DNA of 64,000 nt, taken from positions 1,240,001 through 1,304,000 of the forward strand of contig NZ_CP108036.1 of assembly GCF_036170895.1 (NCBI RefSeq), given 5' to 3'. Both the position numbers and the translations under genes were made by a program. The notes under the pieces were generated by a model that searched no databases, had not been told where the DNA came from, and saw nothing but the letters and a program-made list of their open reading frames with translations. This document shows positions 43,457-52,967 of this stretch, in pieces. This DNA comes from Streptomyces erythrochromogenes (GTDB taxonomy: Bacteria; Actinomycetota; Actinomycetes; Streptomycetales; Streptomycetaceae). Each line of letters starts with the position of its first letter. The stretch's first letter is position 1.

Positions 43457-44434
43457 ATGTTGGAAACCTCCGGGCGGCTGCTGAAACTGCTGTCCCTGCT
43501 GCAGACCCCCGGCGAACGGTCCGGCACGGATCTCGCCGAACGCCTCGCCGTCAGCCCCCGCACGCTGCGCCGTGACGTACAGCGGCTGCGCGACCTCGGC
43601 TACCCGGTCCATGCGACCCGGGGCACCGCCGGCTACCGGCTCGGGCCCGGTGGCAAGCTGCCTCCACTGCTGCTCGACGACGAGGAGGCCGTGGCCGTCG
43701 CCATCAGCCTGCGCACCGGGGCCGACGGCTCGGTCGTCGGGGTCGAGGAGGCCGGTCTGCGCGCCCTGACCAAGCTGGAGCAGGTCCTGCCCTCGCGGTT
43801 GCGGCACCGGGTCAACACCCTGCACACCGCCACCGTCCGGGCCGGCGCCGTCCCGGCCCCCGCGGTTTCCGCCGGCACTCTGATGGCCATCGCCGAGGCA
43901 TGCCGCCGACACGAGCAGCTGCGCTTCGAATACACCAGCCCCCGCCGCGGCCCCGGCATCCGCTCGGCCGAGCCCCACAGCCTGGTCAGCTTCGGCCGCC
44001 ACTGGTACCTGGTCGCCTGGGACACCGACCGGGGCGACTGGCGCACCTTCCGCGTCGACCGGCTCGTCCCACGCACGCCGGCCGGCCCGCGGTTCACGCC
44101 GCGCGCACTTCCCGGCAACGACGCGGCCGCCTACGTGGCCCGCCGCCTGTCGGCACAGACATGGCCGGTCCGGGCGACCGTCATCCTGCATGAATCCGCC
44201 ACTGCGGTCGCCGACCGCGTCTGGCCCGGGATGGGGGTCGTCGAACCCGTGGACGAGCACAGCTGTCTGCTGCACCTGGGAGCCGACACCTTCCGCGATC
44301 TCGCCTGGATGATCACCTCGGTCGACGCCGACTTCACCCTCGTCGACGCCCCACCCGGACTCGCCGGGGCCCTTCGCGCCCAGGCCACCCGCTGCCTCGC
44401 CGCCGTGGACCCGACGCGGACGCCTCCTCCATAG
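43457..44434 (+). CDS. HTH/WYL-domain transcriptional regulator (YafY type)
   Basis: A 325-residue regulator. The N-terminal winged helix spans residues 4-60 (RLLKLLSLLQTPGERSGTDL; VSPRTLRRDVQRLRDLGYPV). The WYL domain lies at about 140-215 and keeps SFGRHWYLVAWDTDRGDWRT, with WYL itself. The WCX-type C-terminal extension follows. It is divergent from the epoxide hydrolase and probably autoregulates through the 43415 palindrome. The ligand is unknown; WYL domains bind nucleic acids or small molecules. Confidence 0.9.
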   Translation: MLETSGRLLKLLSLLQTPGERSGTDLAERLAVSPRTLRRDVQRLRDLGYPVHATRGTAGYRLGPGGKLPPLLLDDEEAVAVAISLRTGADGSVVGVEEAGLRALTKLEQVLPSRLRHRVNTLHTATVRAGAVPAPAVSAGTLMAIAEACRRHEQLRFEYTSPRRGPGIRSAEPHSLVSFGRHWYLVAWDTDRGDWRTFRVDRLVPRTPAGPRFTPRALPGNDAAAYVARRLSAQTWPVRATVILHESATAVADRVWPGMGVVEPVDEHSCLLHLGADTFRDLAWMITSVDADFTLVDAPPGLAGALRAQATRCLAAVDPTRTPPP

Positions 44435-44523
44435 GGTGGAAATCCTCCGGGATCACCGGCACGCGCCGACGGGTGGGCGCCGCTCCCCGCTGCCGACGGG
44501 CCGGAGAGGTTAGAAGATGGATT

Positions 44524-47370
44524 ATGAGCGTCTTCCTGGGACATCTCCGGCGTGTGCTGCCCGGCTCGGCCAAGCGCGCCTCCGCCGCCTCCCGAGGTCC
44601 CCGCTCCGAAGATCGCCACGAGCCCCAGGAGCCCACCCAGGCCTGGGCGAGCAGGGTCCGCAAGCCGCAGCGGCTGTCCTCCCTCCTGAGCGCGCGCAGC
44701 GTGGCCGGCGAGGTGTTCCTCCTCCAGCTCGTCGTCGTGGTGCTCCTGGTCGCCGCGGCGGTGGTGGCGCTCGTGGTGCAGGCCCGCAGTGACGCCATGC
44801 TGGACGCCCGGCACCGTACGCTCGCCGCCGCCGGCACGTTCGCGGAGTCCCCCGGCATCGTCGCCGCCCTGCGCAGTCCCCACCCGAGCGCCGTGCTGCA
44901 GCCGAGCGCGCAGGCGGCGCGGAAGATCGCCGGGGTGGACGGCATCAACGTGTACACGCTCGACGGGGTCACCCTCACCCACAGCGACCCGCGGCAGATC
45001 GGCAAGCGCGTGGTCGGCCCCTTCTCCAGGGCGGCGGCCGGCAAGTCCTTCACCGAGACGTTCCAGGGCTCCCTGGGGCGGTCCGTGGTCTCGGCGGTCC
45101 CCGTCAAGGACGCCGAGGACCGGGTCATCGCCGTCGTGGCCTCCCCCGTCACCGTCTCGAACGTGCAGAGCATGGTGAACCGGCAGCTGCCGGTCGTCAT
45201 CGGCACCGCCGCCCTCGTGCTCGCCCTGTCCGCGGGCGGGACCGCCCTGGTGAGCCGTCGGCTGCTGCGCCGGACCCACGGCCTGGGGCCGGCGGAGATG
45301 ACGAGGATGTACGAGCACCACGACGCGGTGCTGCACGCGGTGCGGGAGGGCGTGCTGATCATCGGCGGCGGCGGGCGCCTGCTGCTGGCCAACGACGAGG
45401 CGCGGCGGCTCCTGGAGCTGCCGGCCGACGCGGAGGGGCGCCCCGTCACGGAGCTGGGCCTGGAGGAGGGGATCGCCACCTCGATCGCTTCGGGCCGTTC
45501 CGCCACCGACGAGCTGCACATGGCGGCCGATCGGCTGCTGGCGGTCAACATCCGGCCCACCGCGCCCTTCGGGCAGGCGGGGACCGTGGTCACCCTGAGG
45601 GACACCACCGAGCTGCGGGCGCTCTCCGGCCGGGCCGAGGTTGCCCACGAGCGGCTGAAGCTGCTCTACGACGCGGGGGTGCGCATCGGTACGACCCTGG
45701 ACGTGGAGCGCACCGCCGGGGAGCTGGCGGAGGTGGCGGTCCCCCGGTTCGCCGACATCGCCTCGGTCGACCTGCTGGACCCGGTACTGCACGGCGACGA
45801 GCCGCCCGAGCCGGGCACCGAGATGCGCCGCACCGCCGTGGTCGCCGTGCAGGACCCGCATCCCCTCTATCCCGTCGGCGAGCTGATCCGGTTCGTCCCC
45901 ACCAGCCCCATGGCGATCGGGGTGGCCGGAGAGCACGCGGTGCGGGTGGCCGACCTGCGGGACACCCGCGACTGGATGGCGCAGGACCCCGCCCGTTCCC
46001 AGCGCATGCTGGACCAGGGCGTCCACTCCGTGATCGCCGTCCCGCTGCGGGCCCGCGGGGTGCTGCTGGGGATGGCCGGCTACTGGCGGGTGGGACCCTC
46101 CCCGGCGTTCGAGGAGGAGGACGTGTCCTTCGCCGAGGAGCTGACCGCCCGGGCGGCGCTGTCCATCGACAACGCCCGCCGCTTCACCCGCGAGCACACC
46201 ATGGCCGTGACGCTGCAGCGCAGCCTGCTGCCCCGGGGCGTACCGGACCAGTCCGCGGTCGAGGTCGCCCACCGCTACCTGCCCGCCCAGGCGGGGGTGG
46301 GCGGGGACTGGTTCGACGTCATCCCGCTGCCCGGTGCCCGGGTGGCCCTGGTGGTCGGCGACGTCGTCGGGCACGGTCTGCACGCCGCCGCCACCATGGG
46401 CCGGCTGCGCACCGCTATGCACAACTTCTCGACGCTCGACCTGCCCGCGGACGAGCTCCTGAGCCACCTGGACGAGCTGGTCGCCCACATCGACACCGAC
46501 GAGGGCGCGGGTGAGCAGGAGTGGCAGGGCCTGACCGGCGCCACCTGCCTGTGCGCCGTCTACGACTCCGTCTCCGGGCAGGTGACCGCCGCGACCGCAG
46601 GCCACCCGGGTCCCGCCGTCGTCCACCCCGACGGAACGGTGTCCTTCCCCGAGCTTCCGGTCTCGCCGCCGCTGGGCCTGGGCGCCGGCATGCCCATGGA
46701 GACCGCGACGCTGACCGTGCCCGAGGGGGCCCAGCTGGTGCTCTTCACCGACGGGCTGCTGGAGAACCGCGACCGGGACGTCGACGCCGGCCTGGCGGTG
46801 CTGGGCGCGGCCCTGTCCGGGCCCGCGAGGACCCCGGAGGAGACCTGCGCCGCGGTGATCGGCGCGATGCTGCCCAGCGGGCAGAGCGACGACATCGCGC
46901 TGCTGGTGGCCCGCACCCGCCGGCTGGATCCGGAACGGATCGCCGAGTGGGAGGTGCGGTCCGATCCGGCGGCGGTGTCCCCGGTGCGCAACGCCTGCGC
47001 CCGCCGGCTGGCGGAGTGGGGCCTGGAGGACATCGCCTTCACCACGGAGCTCATCCTCAGCGAGCTGATCACCAACGCCGTCCGCTACGGATCGCAGCCC
47101 ATCCGGGTGAGGCTGCTGTACGACCGCAGCCTGGTCTGCGAGGTGTCCGACGGGTCCAGCACCTCCCCGCACCTGCGCCGGGCCGAGGCCACCGACGAGG
47201 GCGGGCGCGGCCTGTTCCTGGTCGCCCAGTTCGCCGAGCGGTGGGGCACCCGCTACACCGCCCGCGGCAAGATCATCTGGAGTGAGCAGGCCCTGCACGC
47301 GGAGTCCTCCGCGGACGGGGAGGACCTGGGTGCGGCGCTGCTCGCGGCCTGGGACGACGAACCCTTCTGA
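44524..47370 (+). CDS. Membrane sensor phosphatase: Cache-PAS-GAF-SpoIIE-HATPase
   Basis: A 948-residue regulator. Two membrane helices (about residues 62-88 and 220-242) flank a small extracytoplasmic Cache-like sensor domain with GKRVVGPFSRAAAGKSFTET. Inside lie a PAS domain (about 260-365), a GAF domain (about 385-550) and a PP2C/SpoIIE phosphatase domain (about 570-790; AGVGGDWFDVIPLPGARVAL; DVVGHGLHAAATMGRLR). An RsbW-like ATPase domain ends the protein (about 815-930; TELILSELITNAVRYG). It can probably both remove and add phosphate on STAS anti-anti-sigma partners. No partner is adjacent. ATG 44524 is taken as start. Confidence 0.9.
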   Translation: MSVFLGHLRRVLPGSAKRASAASRGPRSEDRHEPQEPTQAWASRVRKPQRLSSLLSARSVAGEVFLLQLVVVVLLVAAAVVALVVQARSDAMLDARHRTLAAAGTFAESPGIVAALRSPHPSAVLQPSAQAARKIAGVDGINVYTLDGVTLTHSDPRQIGKRVVGPFSRAAAGKSFTETFQGSLGRSVVSAVPVKDAEDRVIAVVASPVTVSNVQSMVNRQLPVVIGTAALVLALSAGGTALVSRRLLRRTHGLGPAEMTRMYEHHDAVLHAVREGVLIIGGGGRLLLANDEARRLLELPADAEGRPVTELGLEEGIATSIASGRSATDELHMAADRLLAVNIRPTAPFGQAGTVVTLRDTTELRALSGRAEVAHERLKLLYDAGVRIGTTLDVERTAGELAEVAVPRFADIASVDLLDPVLHGDEPPEPGTEMRRTAVVAVQDPHPLYPVGELIRFVPTSPMAIGVAGEHAVRVADLRDTRDWMAQDPARSQRMLDQGVHSVIAVPLRARGVLLGMAGYWRVGPSPAFEEEDVSFAEELTARAALSIDNARRFTREHTMAVTLQRSLLPRGVPDQSAVEVAHRYLPAQAGVGGDWFDVIPLPGARVALVVGDVVGHGLHAAATMGRLRTAMHNFSTLDLPADELLSHLDELVAHIDTDEGAGEQEWQGLTGATCLCAVYDSVSGQVTAATAGHPGPAVVHPDGTVSFPELPVSPPLGLGAGMPMETATLTVPEGAQLVLFTDGLLENRDRDVDAGLAVLGAALSGPARTPEETCAAVIGAMLPSGQSDDIALLVARTRRLDPERIAEWEVRSDPAAVSPVRNACARRLAEWGLEDIAFTTELILSELITNAVRYGSQPIRVRLLYDRSLVCEVSDGSSTSPHLRRAEATDEGGRGLFLVAQFAERWGTRYTARGKIIWSEQALHAESSADGEDLGAALLAAWDDEPF

Positions 47371-47512
47371 GCCCGTTCCGGGACCGGTCCGGGGCCGCTC
47401 CGGTACGTCGGCCGGAGGACGGGCGGCGGCGCGACCCGCCGGGACTGCGCTGTCGCGGCAGACGCACGTACGCTGGCCTGGATCAGTACGTGCCGCCCGT
47501 TATGGAGCCTTT

Positions 47513-48658
47513 GTGCCCGCACCTCGTCTCCGGACAGCCGCCGTCGCCGCCGGCCTCGCCCTCGCCGCGGGGCCCCTCGGCGCCTGCGGAGACAGGCCCC
47601 CCGAACCGCCCAGGGCGCCGGCGGTGGCCACCTCCGCCGCGGACGCGGGCGGTATGGCGGCGCTGACCGCGGCGGCCAGGAAGGAGGGGGCCCTCAACAC
47701 CATCGCGCTCCCGAGGGACTGGGCCAATTACGGGGCGCTGATCGACGGCTTCGAGAAGAAGTACGGGATCGAGGTCGCCGTGGAGAACCCGGAGGGTTCC
47801 AGCCAGGACGAGATCGACGCCCTCAAGGAGCACCGGCGCGACGGGACCGCCCCCGACGTGATCGACGTGGGCGGCACCTTCGCGCCGGCCGCGGCCCGCC
47901 AGGGTCTGCTCACTCCGTACGAGGTCGCTCCGTGGGACGACATCCCCGACGAGCAGAAGGACGAGCGGGCCCGCTGGTACAACAACTACGGCGGCTACGT
48001 CTCGATCGGCTGCGACGCCAAGCGCGTCAAGACCTGCCCCGCGACCTTCGCCGACCTGCGCAGGCCCGAGTACAAGGGCCAGGTCTCGCTCAACGGCAAT
48101 CCCACCAAGTCGGGCTCCGCCTTCGCCGGGGTGTACGCGGCGGCCCTGGCGAACGGGGGCTCCTTCGACAACATCCAGCCCGGCATCGACTTCTTCGCCG
48201 AGCTCAGCCGGAGCGGCAACTTCATCCCGCTCGAATCGACCCCGGCCACGATCGAGAGCGGGCGGACCCCGATCAGCATCGACTGGGACTTCCTCAACCT
48301 CGCCTACGCCGACGAGTTCCGCAGGAAGGGCGCGGACGTGGACTGGCGGACCTCCATCCCCTTCGACGGCAGTTTCGCCCAGTACTACGCGCAGGGGATC
48401 AACAAGGACGCCCCGCACCCCGCGGCGGCGCGGCTGTGGCAGGAGTACCTCTTCAGCCCGGAGGGCCAGAACCTCCGGCTCGGGGCATACGCGCGCCCCG
48501 TCCTCATGGAGTCCATGGAGGAGAACGGCACCCTCGACAAGAGCCTGGCGGAGAAGCTGCCCACGGTCGAGGGCACACCGACCTTCCCGACGGAGAAGCA
48601 GCAGGCGAAGGCGGGCAGGACCGTCAACCGGACGTGGGCCGAGGCCGTCTGGGGCTGA
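47513..48658 (+). CDS. Orphan ABC solute-binding lipoprotein (spermidine/Fe3+-type)
   Basis: A 381-residue binding protein. Its signal peptide ends in lipobox LGAC (Cys25). The mature part matches the type II fold of PotD/AfuA-like proteins (EGALNTIALPRDWANYGALI; WYNNYGGYVSIGCDAKRV; PISIDWDFLNLAYADEF). Permease and ATPase genes usually follow such a gene, but here a convergent SARP gene begins its end 62 nt downstream. The operon seems cut at the edge of the biosynthetic cluster. GTG 47513 follows GGAG at fair distance. Confidence 0.8.
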   Translation: MPAPRLRTAAVAAGLALAAGPLGACGDRPPEPPRAPAVATSAADAGGMAALTAAARKEGALNTIALPRDWANYGALIDGFEKKYGIEVAVENPEGSSQDEIDALKEHRRDGTAPDVIDVGGTFAPAAARQGLLTPYEVAPWDDIPDEQKDERARWYNNYGGYVSIGCDAKRVKTCPATFADLRRPEYKGQVSLNGNPTKSGSAFAGVYAAALANGGSFDNIQPGIDFFAELSRSGNFIPLESTPATIESGRTPISIDWDFLNLAYADEFRRKGADVDWRTSIPFDGSFAQYYAQGINKDAPHPAAARLWQEYLFSPEGQNLRLGAYARPVLMESMEENGTLDKSLAEKLPTVEGTPTFPTEKQQAKAGRTVNRTWAEAVWG

Positions 48659-48720
48659 GGGTCGGAAACGAACCGAACGAACCGAACGGGCGGGTGTGGT
48701 TGCGGAAGAGGGAACGGGGG

Positions 48721-50661
48721 TCAGCACCGGCGGCGGTCCGGCCAGATGCCCTCGTGTTCCGGTCCATCGCCCGAGAGGGTGTCGAGCAGCCGCTCGCGGG
48801 CGTACACGCGGGTGAGTTCCGGGAACTCGTAGTGGGCCCCGCCGTCCTCCCACCGGACGATGTTGATCAGGTGGCTGTCGACGAAGCGCTGGAGCAGGTG
48901 CTCCACGCTGCGGCTGTCGCTGCCGAGGAGCTCGACGACGGAATCGGCGGTGAACCGCCTGGGCGGGAGGATGCTCAGCAGCCGGAAGACGCTCTGCTCG
49001 ACGCGGCCGAGCCCCTCGTAGCTGAAGTCGTACCGGGAGCGCACGTCGAGCTCCCCGAGGCGGAGCTCGTCCAGCAGCTTCTCGGAACAGTTCAGTTGGG
49101 TGGCTAAGCCGGACAGGGTGAGCCCCGGACTGCCGCTGAGGCGCCCCCCGATGCACCGCACGGCCAGGGGATGTCCGCCGACGGTCTCCATCAGCTGGTT
49201 GGCGGCGTTGCGCTCCCGCCTGACCCGGGCGGATCCGATGATGCGGGCGAGCAGCTCGCGGCCCTCGGCGGTGTCCATGGCGTCGAGGTTGACGTTCCAG
49301 GCGCCGCCCAGGCCGTGCAGGCGCCTGCGGCTCGTGATGACGACGGAGCACTCCGGGTCGCCGGGGAGCAGCGAGCGTACGTCGGCCAGCGAGGACACGT
49401 CGTCCAGCAGGATCAGCAGGCGCCGGCCGACCGTGGTGGAGCGGAACAGCTTGGACCGTTCCTCCAGGTCCGCGGGGATCTCGGATTCCGCGACGCCCAG
49501 GGCGCGCAGGAATCCGTGGAGCACTTCCGTGGGGTCCGTGCCCCTGCCGGTGGAGCCGCGCAGATCCGCGTAGAGCTGTCCGCCTTCGAAGAACGGCCGG
49601 ACGGTGTGGGACATGTGCACGGCGAGCGCGCTCTTGCCCACGCCCGGCATGCCGCTGATGACCGCGACGGCCGGGGCCGTGGGGGGACGGTCTCGCTCCC
49701 CCACCCCGGCCAGGAGGGCGGGGGCCTGGTCGACGATGGACTCCCTGCCGGTGAAGTCGGCGATGTCCGGCGGGAGCTGGGCGGGTGCGGGGACTCCGGG
49801 TGCGGCGGCGGGCCGGGGCGCGGCGGCCACCGGCGGCTCTTCCGGCTCGGGATGCCCGACCGGACCCCGGTCGGGCTCGACCAGGACGGGCTGCTGGTGG
49901 CGTTCGTACAGCACGCCCCCCGTGGCCTCGGACAACAGCGCCTGGTGGAGCGCCCGGAGCTCCTTGCCCGGTTCGAGGCCGAGGTTGTCGATCATGCTGC
50001 GGCGCAGCACCTGATAGACCTCGAGCGCCTCGTGGCGCCGGCCGGAGCGGTGGAGGGCGATCATCAGGGAGGCGTGCACGTTCTCGTGGAGCGGTCGGCT
50101 GAGCACGAGCGACTTGAGCTCGCTGATCAGCTCCTGGTGGCGACCCAGCTGGAGATCGGCCTCGATCCTCAGGTCGAGGGTGCGCTCCCGGAACTCCTCG
50201 AGTCGTGTCACGTACGAGGACAGCAGACCGCCCGGCACGACGTCGACCAGCGCGGAGCCGCGCCAGAGCGCGAGTGACCGGCGGAGCGCCTCCGCCGCTC
50301 CCGCCGCGTCTCCGTTCTTCAACAGCGACTTGCCCTCGCCGGCTTCCGTTTCGAATCGGTGCAGGTCGACGGACCGGTCGGGAATGGCCAGCGTGTATCC
50401 CCCGGGCCGGGTGAAGAGAATTTCCTCCGAATTCCGCGCGGTGAGAATCTTCCGGAGTTTGTATATATACGTTTGCAGTGTGGTCATCGCACTTGCGGGA
50501 GGATCGCTCTCCCATAGTTCATCGATAAGTTCAGAGGTCTGCACCAGGGTGTTTCTCCTCATGAGGAGAAGGGCTATCACCTGGCGCGGCTTGGGTGCGG
50601 TGGGCACTACATTGCACGGACCATCGAGAATCTCCAACGGGCCGAGCATCCGGAAGTCCAT
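48721..50661 (-). CDS. SARP-family pathway activator with NB-ARC domain
   Basis: A 646-residue activator. The OmpR-like DNA-binding domain lies at residues 1-95 (LLLMRRNTLVQTSELIDELW; MTTLQTYIYKLRKILTARNS), the BTAD domain at about 96-245, then a Pro-rich linker. An NB-ARC ATPase follows with P-loop ISGMPGVGKSALAVHM (about 310), Walker B LLILLDDVSS and GGHPLAVR. It probably activates the adjacent deoxysugar and tailoring genes. Codon 519 is TTA (49105-49107), so translation is likely to depend on bldA, as for many pathway activators. A 700-nt regulatory gap lies upstream. Confidence 0.92.
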   Translation of the reverse strand: MDFRMLGPLEILDGPCNVVPTAPKPRQVIALLLMRRNTLVQTSELIDELWESDPPASAMTTLQTYIYKLRKILTARNSEEILFTRPGGYTLAIPDRSVDLHRFETEAGEGKSLLKNGDAAGAAEALRRSLALWRGSALVDVVPGGLLSSYVTRLEEFRERTLDLRIEADLQLGRHQELISELKSLVLSRPLHENVHASLMIALHRSGRRHEALEVYQVLRRSMIDNLGLEPGKELRALHQALLSEATGGVLYERHQQPVLVEPDRGPVGHPEPEEPPVAAAPRPAAAPGVPAPAQLPPDIADFTGRESIVDQAPALLAGVGERDRPPTAPAVAVISGMPGVGKSALAVHMSHTVRPFFEGGQLYADLRGSTGRGTDPTEVLHGFLRALGVAESEIPADLEERSKLFRSTTVGRRLLILLDDVSSLADVRSLLPGDPECSVVITSRRRLHGLGGAWNVNLDAMDTAEGRELLARIIGSARVRRERNAANQLMETVGGHPLAVRCIGGRLSGSPGLTLSGLATQLNCSEKLLDELRLGELDVRSRYDFSYEGLGRVEQSVFRLLSILPPRRFTADSVVELLGSDSRSVEHLLQRFVDSHLINIVRWEDGGAHYEFPELTRVYARERLLDTLSGDGPEHEGIWPDRRRC

Positions 50662-51410
50662 CTCACGTCCCCCGTTCAGTGATGCTGTGACACTGCGTAG
50701 TCACAAGAGGTTCGAGCGCCCCCTGGTCGAGGTAAGGGTCACGAAGCTACTTCTCCCCTGACTTTGCACTAAGTTAACTCTTCCCTTAAGGCGGGGCAAG
50801 GCCATATGCCACCGTCCTGGGTTCATCTCGCCCCGGCAACACCGGCGACCTGCACACCCGTTGACCCGAAACAGTCGAGGATTAAACGGAATAGGATCTT
50901 CCGGGATGCGCTCGCCCTCGGGCACCATGACGCCGTCTTGATTCCGCTTCGAATTCGCGCCAATAAACCACGGAAATGCGCCTGTTCCTTTCGGTGCGCA
51001 CAACCGTCGGGGTGCGGCGGTGGCAGGACGCGGCCGGTGCCGGCTCCGGAGCCTCGTCGCACCGGCGCCCCGCCCCCCTCTGGAGGCCGCCACGATCCTG
51101 GCTCGACCCCGGGGGGAGGGGTCCGCTCTGCGAACGGATACGGGCGCGTGGGGGGCGTCATGACGACAACCATCGGGCGTCACCCTCGAAGAACGATCGA
51201 ACTCCCGGCCGTGCCCCCCGCGCAGGTTCAGGGAGATTCGAGGTCGTTGCTGGCAGCGCGCACTGTACTGGGCCCTGCGCGCCGTCGACGGCCCCACCTC
51301 CACGGGAGCATCCGCGGACACCGGTACGGCCACTCTCCTCGACGCCGCGGACGCGGAAGACCGCCGAGTACGCAGCACGACCCTGTCCTCCCGGCGCAAA
51401 GGAATCCCTG
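50662..51410. other. Long intergenic region at the cluster edge
   Basis: Seven hundred and fifty nt between the divergent SARP and 2,3-dehydratase genes contain no frame with a good start and family-like content. AT-rich patches at 50761-50790 and 50935-50985 are likely promoter regions for the two directions. SARP-type direct repeats were not identified with confidence. Confidence 0.5.
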
Positions 51411-52883
51411 GTGAACAGAATCGCCCTCCCGCACCCTTCCCCGACCGCCCTCCGCACGCTCCAGGACCGGCTCGCACGGTCGGCCCTCGCCGAGGAGAGC
51501 CGGGTCCGCCAACCGGCCCCGTTCGTCACGTGGTTCGCCGACGCCCGCGAACGGTCGGGCCTCCGGGTCGACCGCGTGGACCTCGACGGCCTCGAGAACT
51601 GGGAGCGGGATCCGCGCACCGGGGCGCTGCGGCACTCCAGCGGCGGCTTCTTCGCCATCGACGGGCTGGACGTGCGCTTCCCCTCGGGTCCCGTACCCCA
51701 CTGGCAGCAGCCGATCATCCACCAGCCGGAGGTCGGCGTACTCGGCCTGCTGGCCAAGGAGTTCGACGGGGTGCTGCATTTCCTCATGCAGGCCAAGGTC
51801 GAGCCGGGGAACAGGAACCATCTGCAGCTCTCCCCCACCGTGCAGGCCACCCGCAGCAATTACCTGCGGCTGCACAAAGGGCGCGCCGTCCCCTATCTGG
51901 GGTACTTCCAGGAAAGGACGCGGCACCGCGTCGTCGCCGACGTGCTCCAGTCGGAACAGGGCGCCTGGTTCTACCGCAAGCGCAACCGGAACATCGTCAT
52001 CGAGGTCACCGAGGACATCGCCGTCGAGGAGGACTTCCGCTGGATGACCCTCGGCGAGATCCACCGGCTGCTGGCCGTCGAGGACATCGTCAACATGGAC
52101 ACGCGCACCACGCTGTCCTGCCTGCCCCTGGCCGGCGGAGGCCTCGACGTCCTGCTGGACACCGGCGACGGCTTCCGGGACGCCCTGGCCCGCTCGTGCG
52201 CCGGGGAGCCGGGCGGGGTGCACGACGTGGACGAGCTCCAGAGCTGGATCACCGAGCACCGCGCCCAGAACGACCTCACCACCCGCCCGGTACCGCTGGT
52301 CGAGCTGCGCGACTGGCACAGCTCGCCGGAGCGGGTCTCCCACACCAGCGGGCGGTTCTTCTCCGTGATCGGGGTGAACGTCTCCGCGGGCACGCGCGAG
52401 GTCCGGGGCTGGTCCCAGCCCATGCTGGAGCCGCACGGCACCGGCGTGATCGCCGTGCTGGTCAAGCAGATCGACGGGGTGCTCCACATTCTGCTGCGGG
52501 CCAGCGTGGAGCCGGGCTACGTGGACGGGGTCGAGCTCTCACCCACCGTCCAGTTCACCCCCGAGAGCGTCCCGCCGGGCGCGGCCCTGCCCCGCTTCGT
52601 CGACGACGTGCTGTCGGCCCCGCCGGAGCGGACCAGGTTCGCCTGCCTGCTGTCCGAGGAGGGCGGCCGTTTCCACCACGCCCTGAACCGGTACCTCGTC
52701 GTCGAGGCCGAGGGCGACGCCGAGTCCATGGAGGACCGGGACTTCCGCTGGGTGACCCTGGACCAGCTCAGCACCCTGTTGCGGCACAGCCACTACCTCA
52801 ACGTGCAGGCCCGCACCCTGGTGGCCTGTCTGCACAGCCTGCTGGCGCCTCGGCGGCCCGGCGGCGAGGCGCTGGGCCTGTGA
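51411..52883 (+). CDS. NDP-hexose 2,3-dehydratase
   Basis: A 490-residue enzyme built of two tandem repeats, the usual layout of deoxysugar 2,3-dehydratases. Repeat one has GGFFAIDGLDVRF, GVLHFLMQAKVEPGN and LQLSPTVQATRSNY; repeat two has GRFFSVIGVNVSAG, GVLHILLRASVEPGY and ELSPTVQFTPES. The enzyme removes the 2-hydroxyl from NDP-4-keto-6-deoxyglucose, the first step to 2,6-dideoxysugars. Two glycosyltransferases downstream probably use such sugars. GTG 51411 follows AAAGGAAT. Convergent with the epimerase gene across a strong terminator. The NDP-glucose synthase and 4,6-dehydratase genes are not in the window. Confidence 0.9.
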   Translation: MNRIALPHPSPTALRTLQDRLARSALAEESRVRQPAPFVTWFADARERSGLRVDRVDLDGLENWERDPRTGALRHSSGGFFAIDGLDVRFPSGPVPHWQQPIIHQPEVGVLGLLAKEFDGVLHFLMQAKVEPGNRNHLQLSPTVQATRSNYLRLHKGRAVPYLGYFQERTRHRVVADVLQSEQGAWFYRKRNRNIVIEVTEDIAVEEDFRWMTLGEIHRLLAVEDIVNMDTRTTLSCLPLAGGGLDVLLDTGDGFRDALARSCAGEPGGVHDVDELQSWITEHRAQNDLTTRPVPLVELRDWHSSPERVSHTSGRFFSVIGVNVSAGTREVRGWSQPMLEPHGTGVIAVLVKQIDGVLHILLRASVEPGYVDGVELSPTVQFTPESVPPGAALPRFVDDVLSAPPERTRFACLLSEEGGRFHHALNRYLVVEAEGDAESMEDRDFRWVTLDQLSTLLRHSHYLNVQARTLVACLHSLLAPRRPGGEALGL

Positions 52884-52912
52884 GCGGGTGAGCCGGCCGG
52901 ACAGCGACGCGT

Positions 52913-52947
52913 GGGGGCGGCCCACCGGATCCCGGTGGGCCGCCCCC
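52913..52947. terminator. Strong bidirectional hairpin terminator
   Basis: GGGGGCGGCCCACCGG pairs perfectly over 16 bp with CCGGTGGGCCGCCCCC around a 3-nt loop, with a further imperfect stem outside. It lies between convergent genes ending at 52883 and 52968, so it can stop transcription from both sides. Confidence 0.9.
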
Positions 52948-52967
52948 GCGCGTCGTACCGCCGCCGA

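Noticed and set aside
44131..47298. Minus-strand open frame of about 1050 codons
   Set aside because: It is antisense to the sensor phosphatase and WYL genes, which have complete domain sets; composition is that of a shadow frame.
47483..50515. Minus-strand open frame of about 1000 codons
   Set aside because: It covers the SARP gene in the wrong frame and the binding-protein gene antisense; no domain is recognisable.
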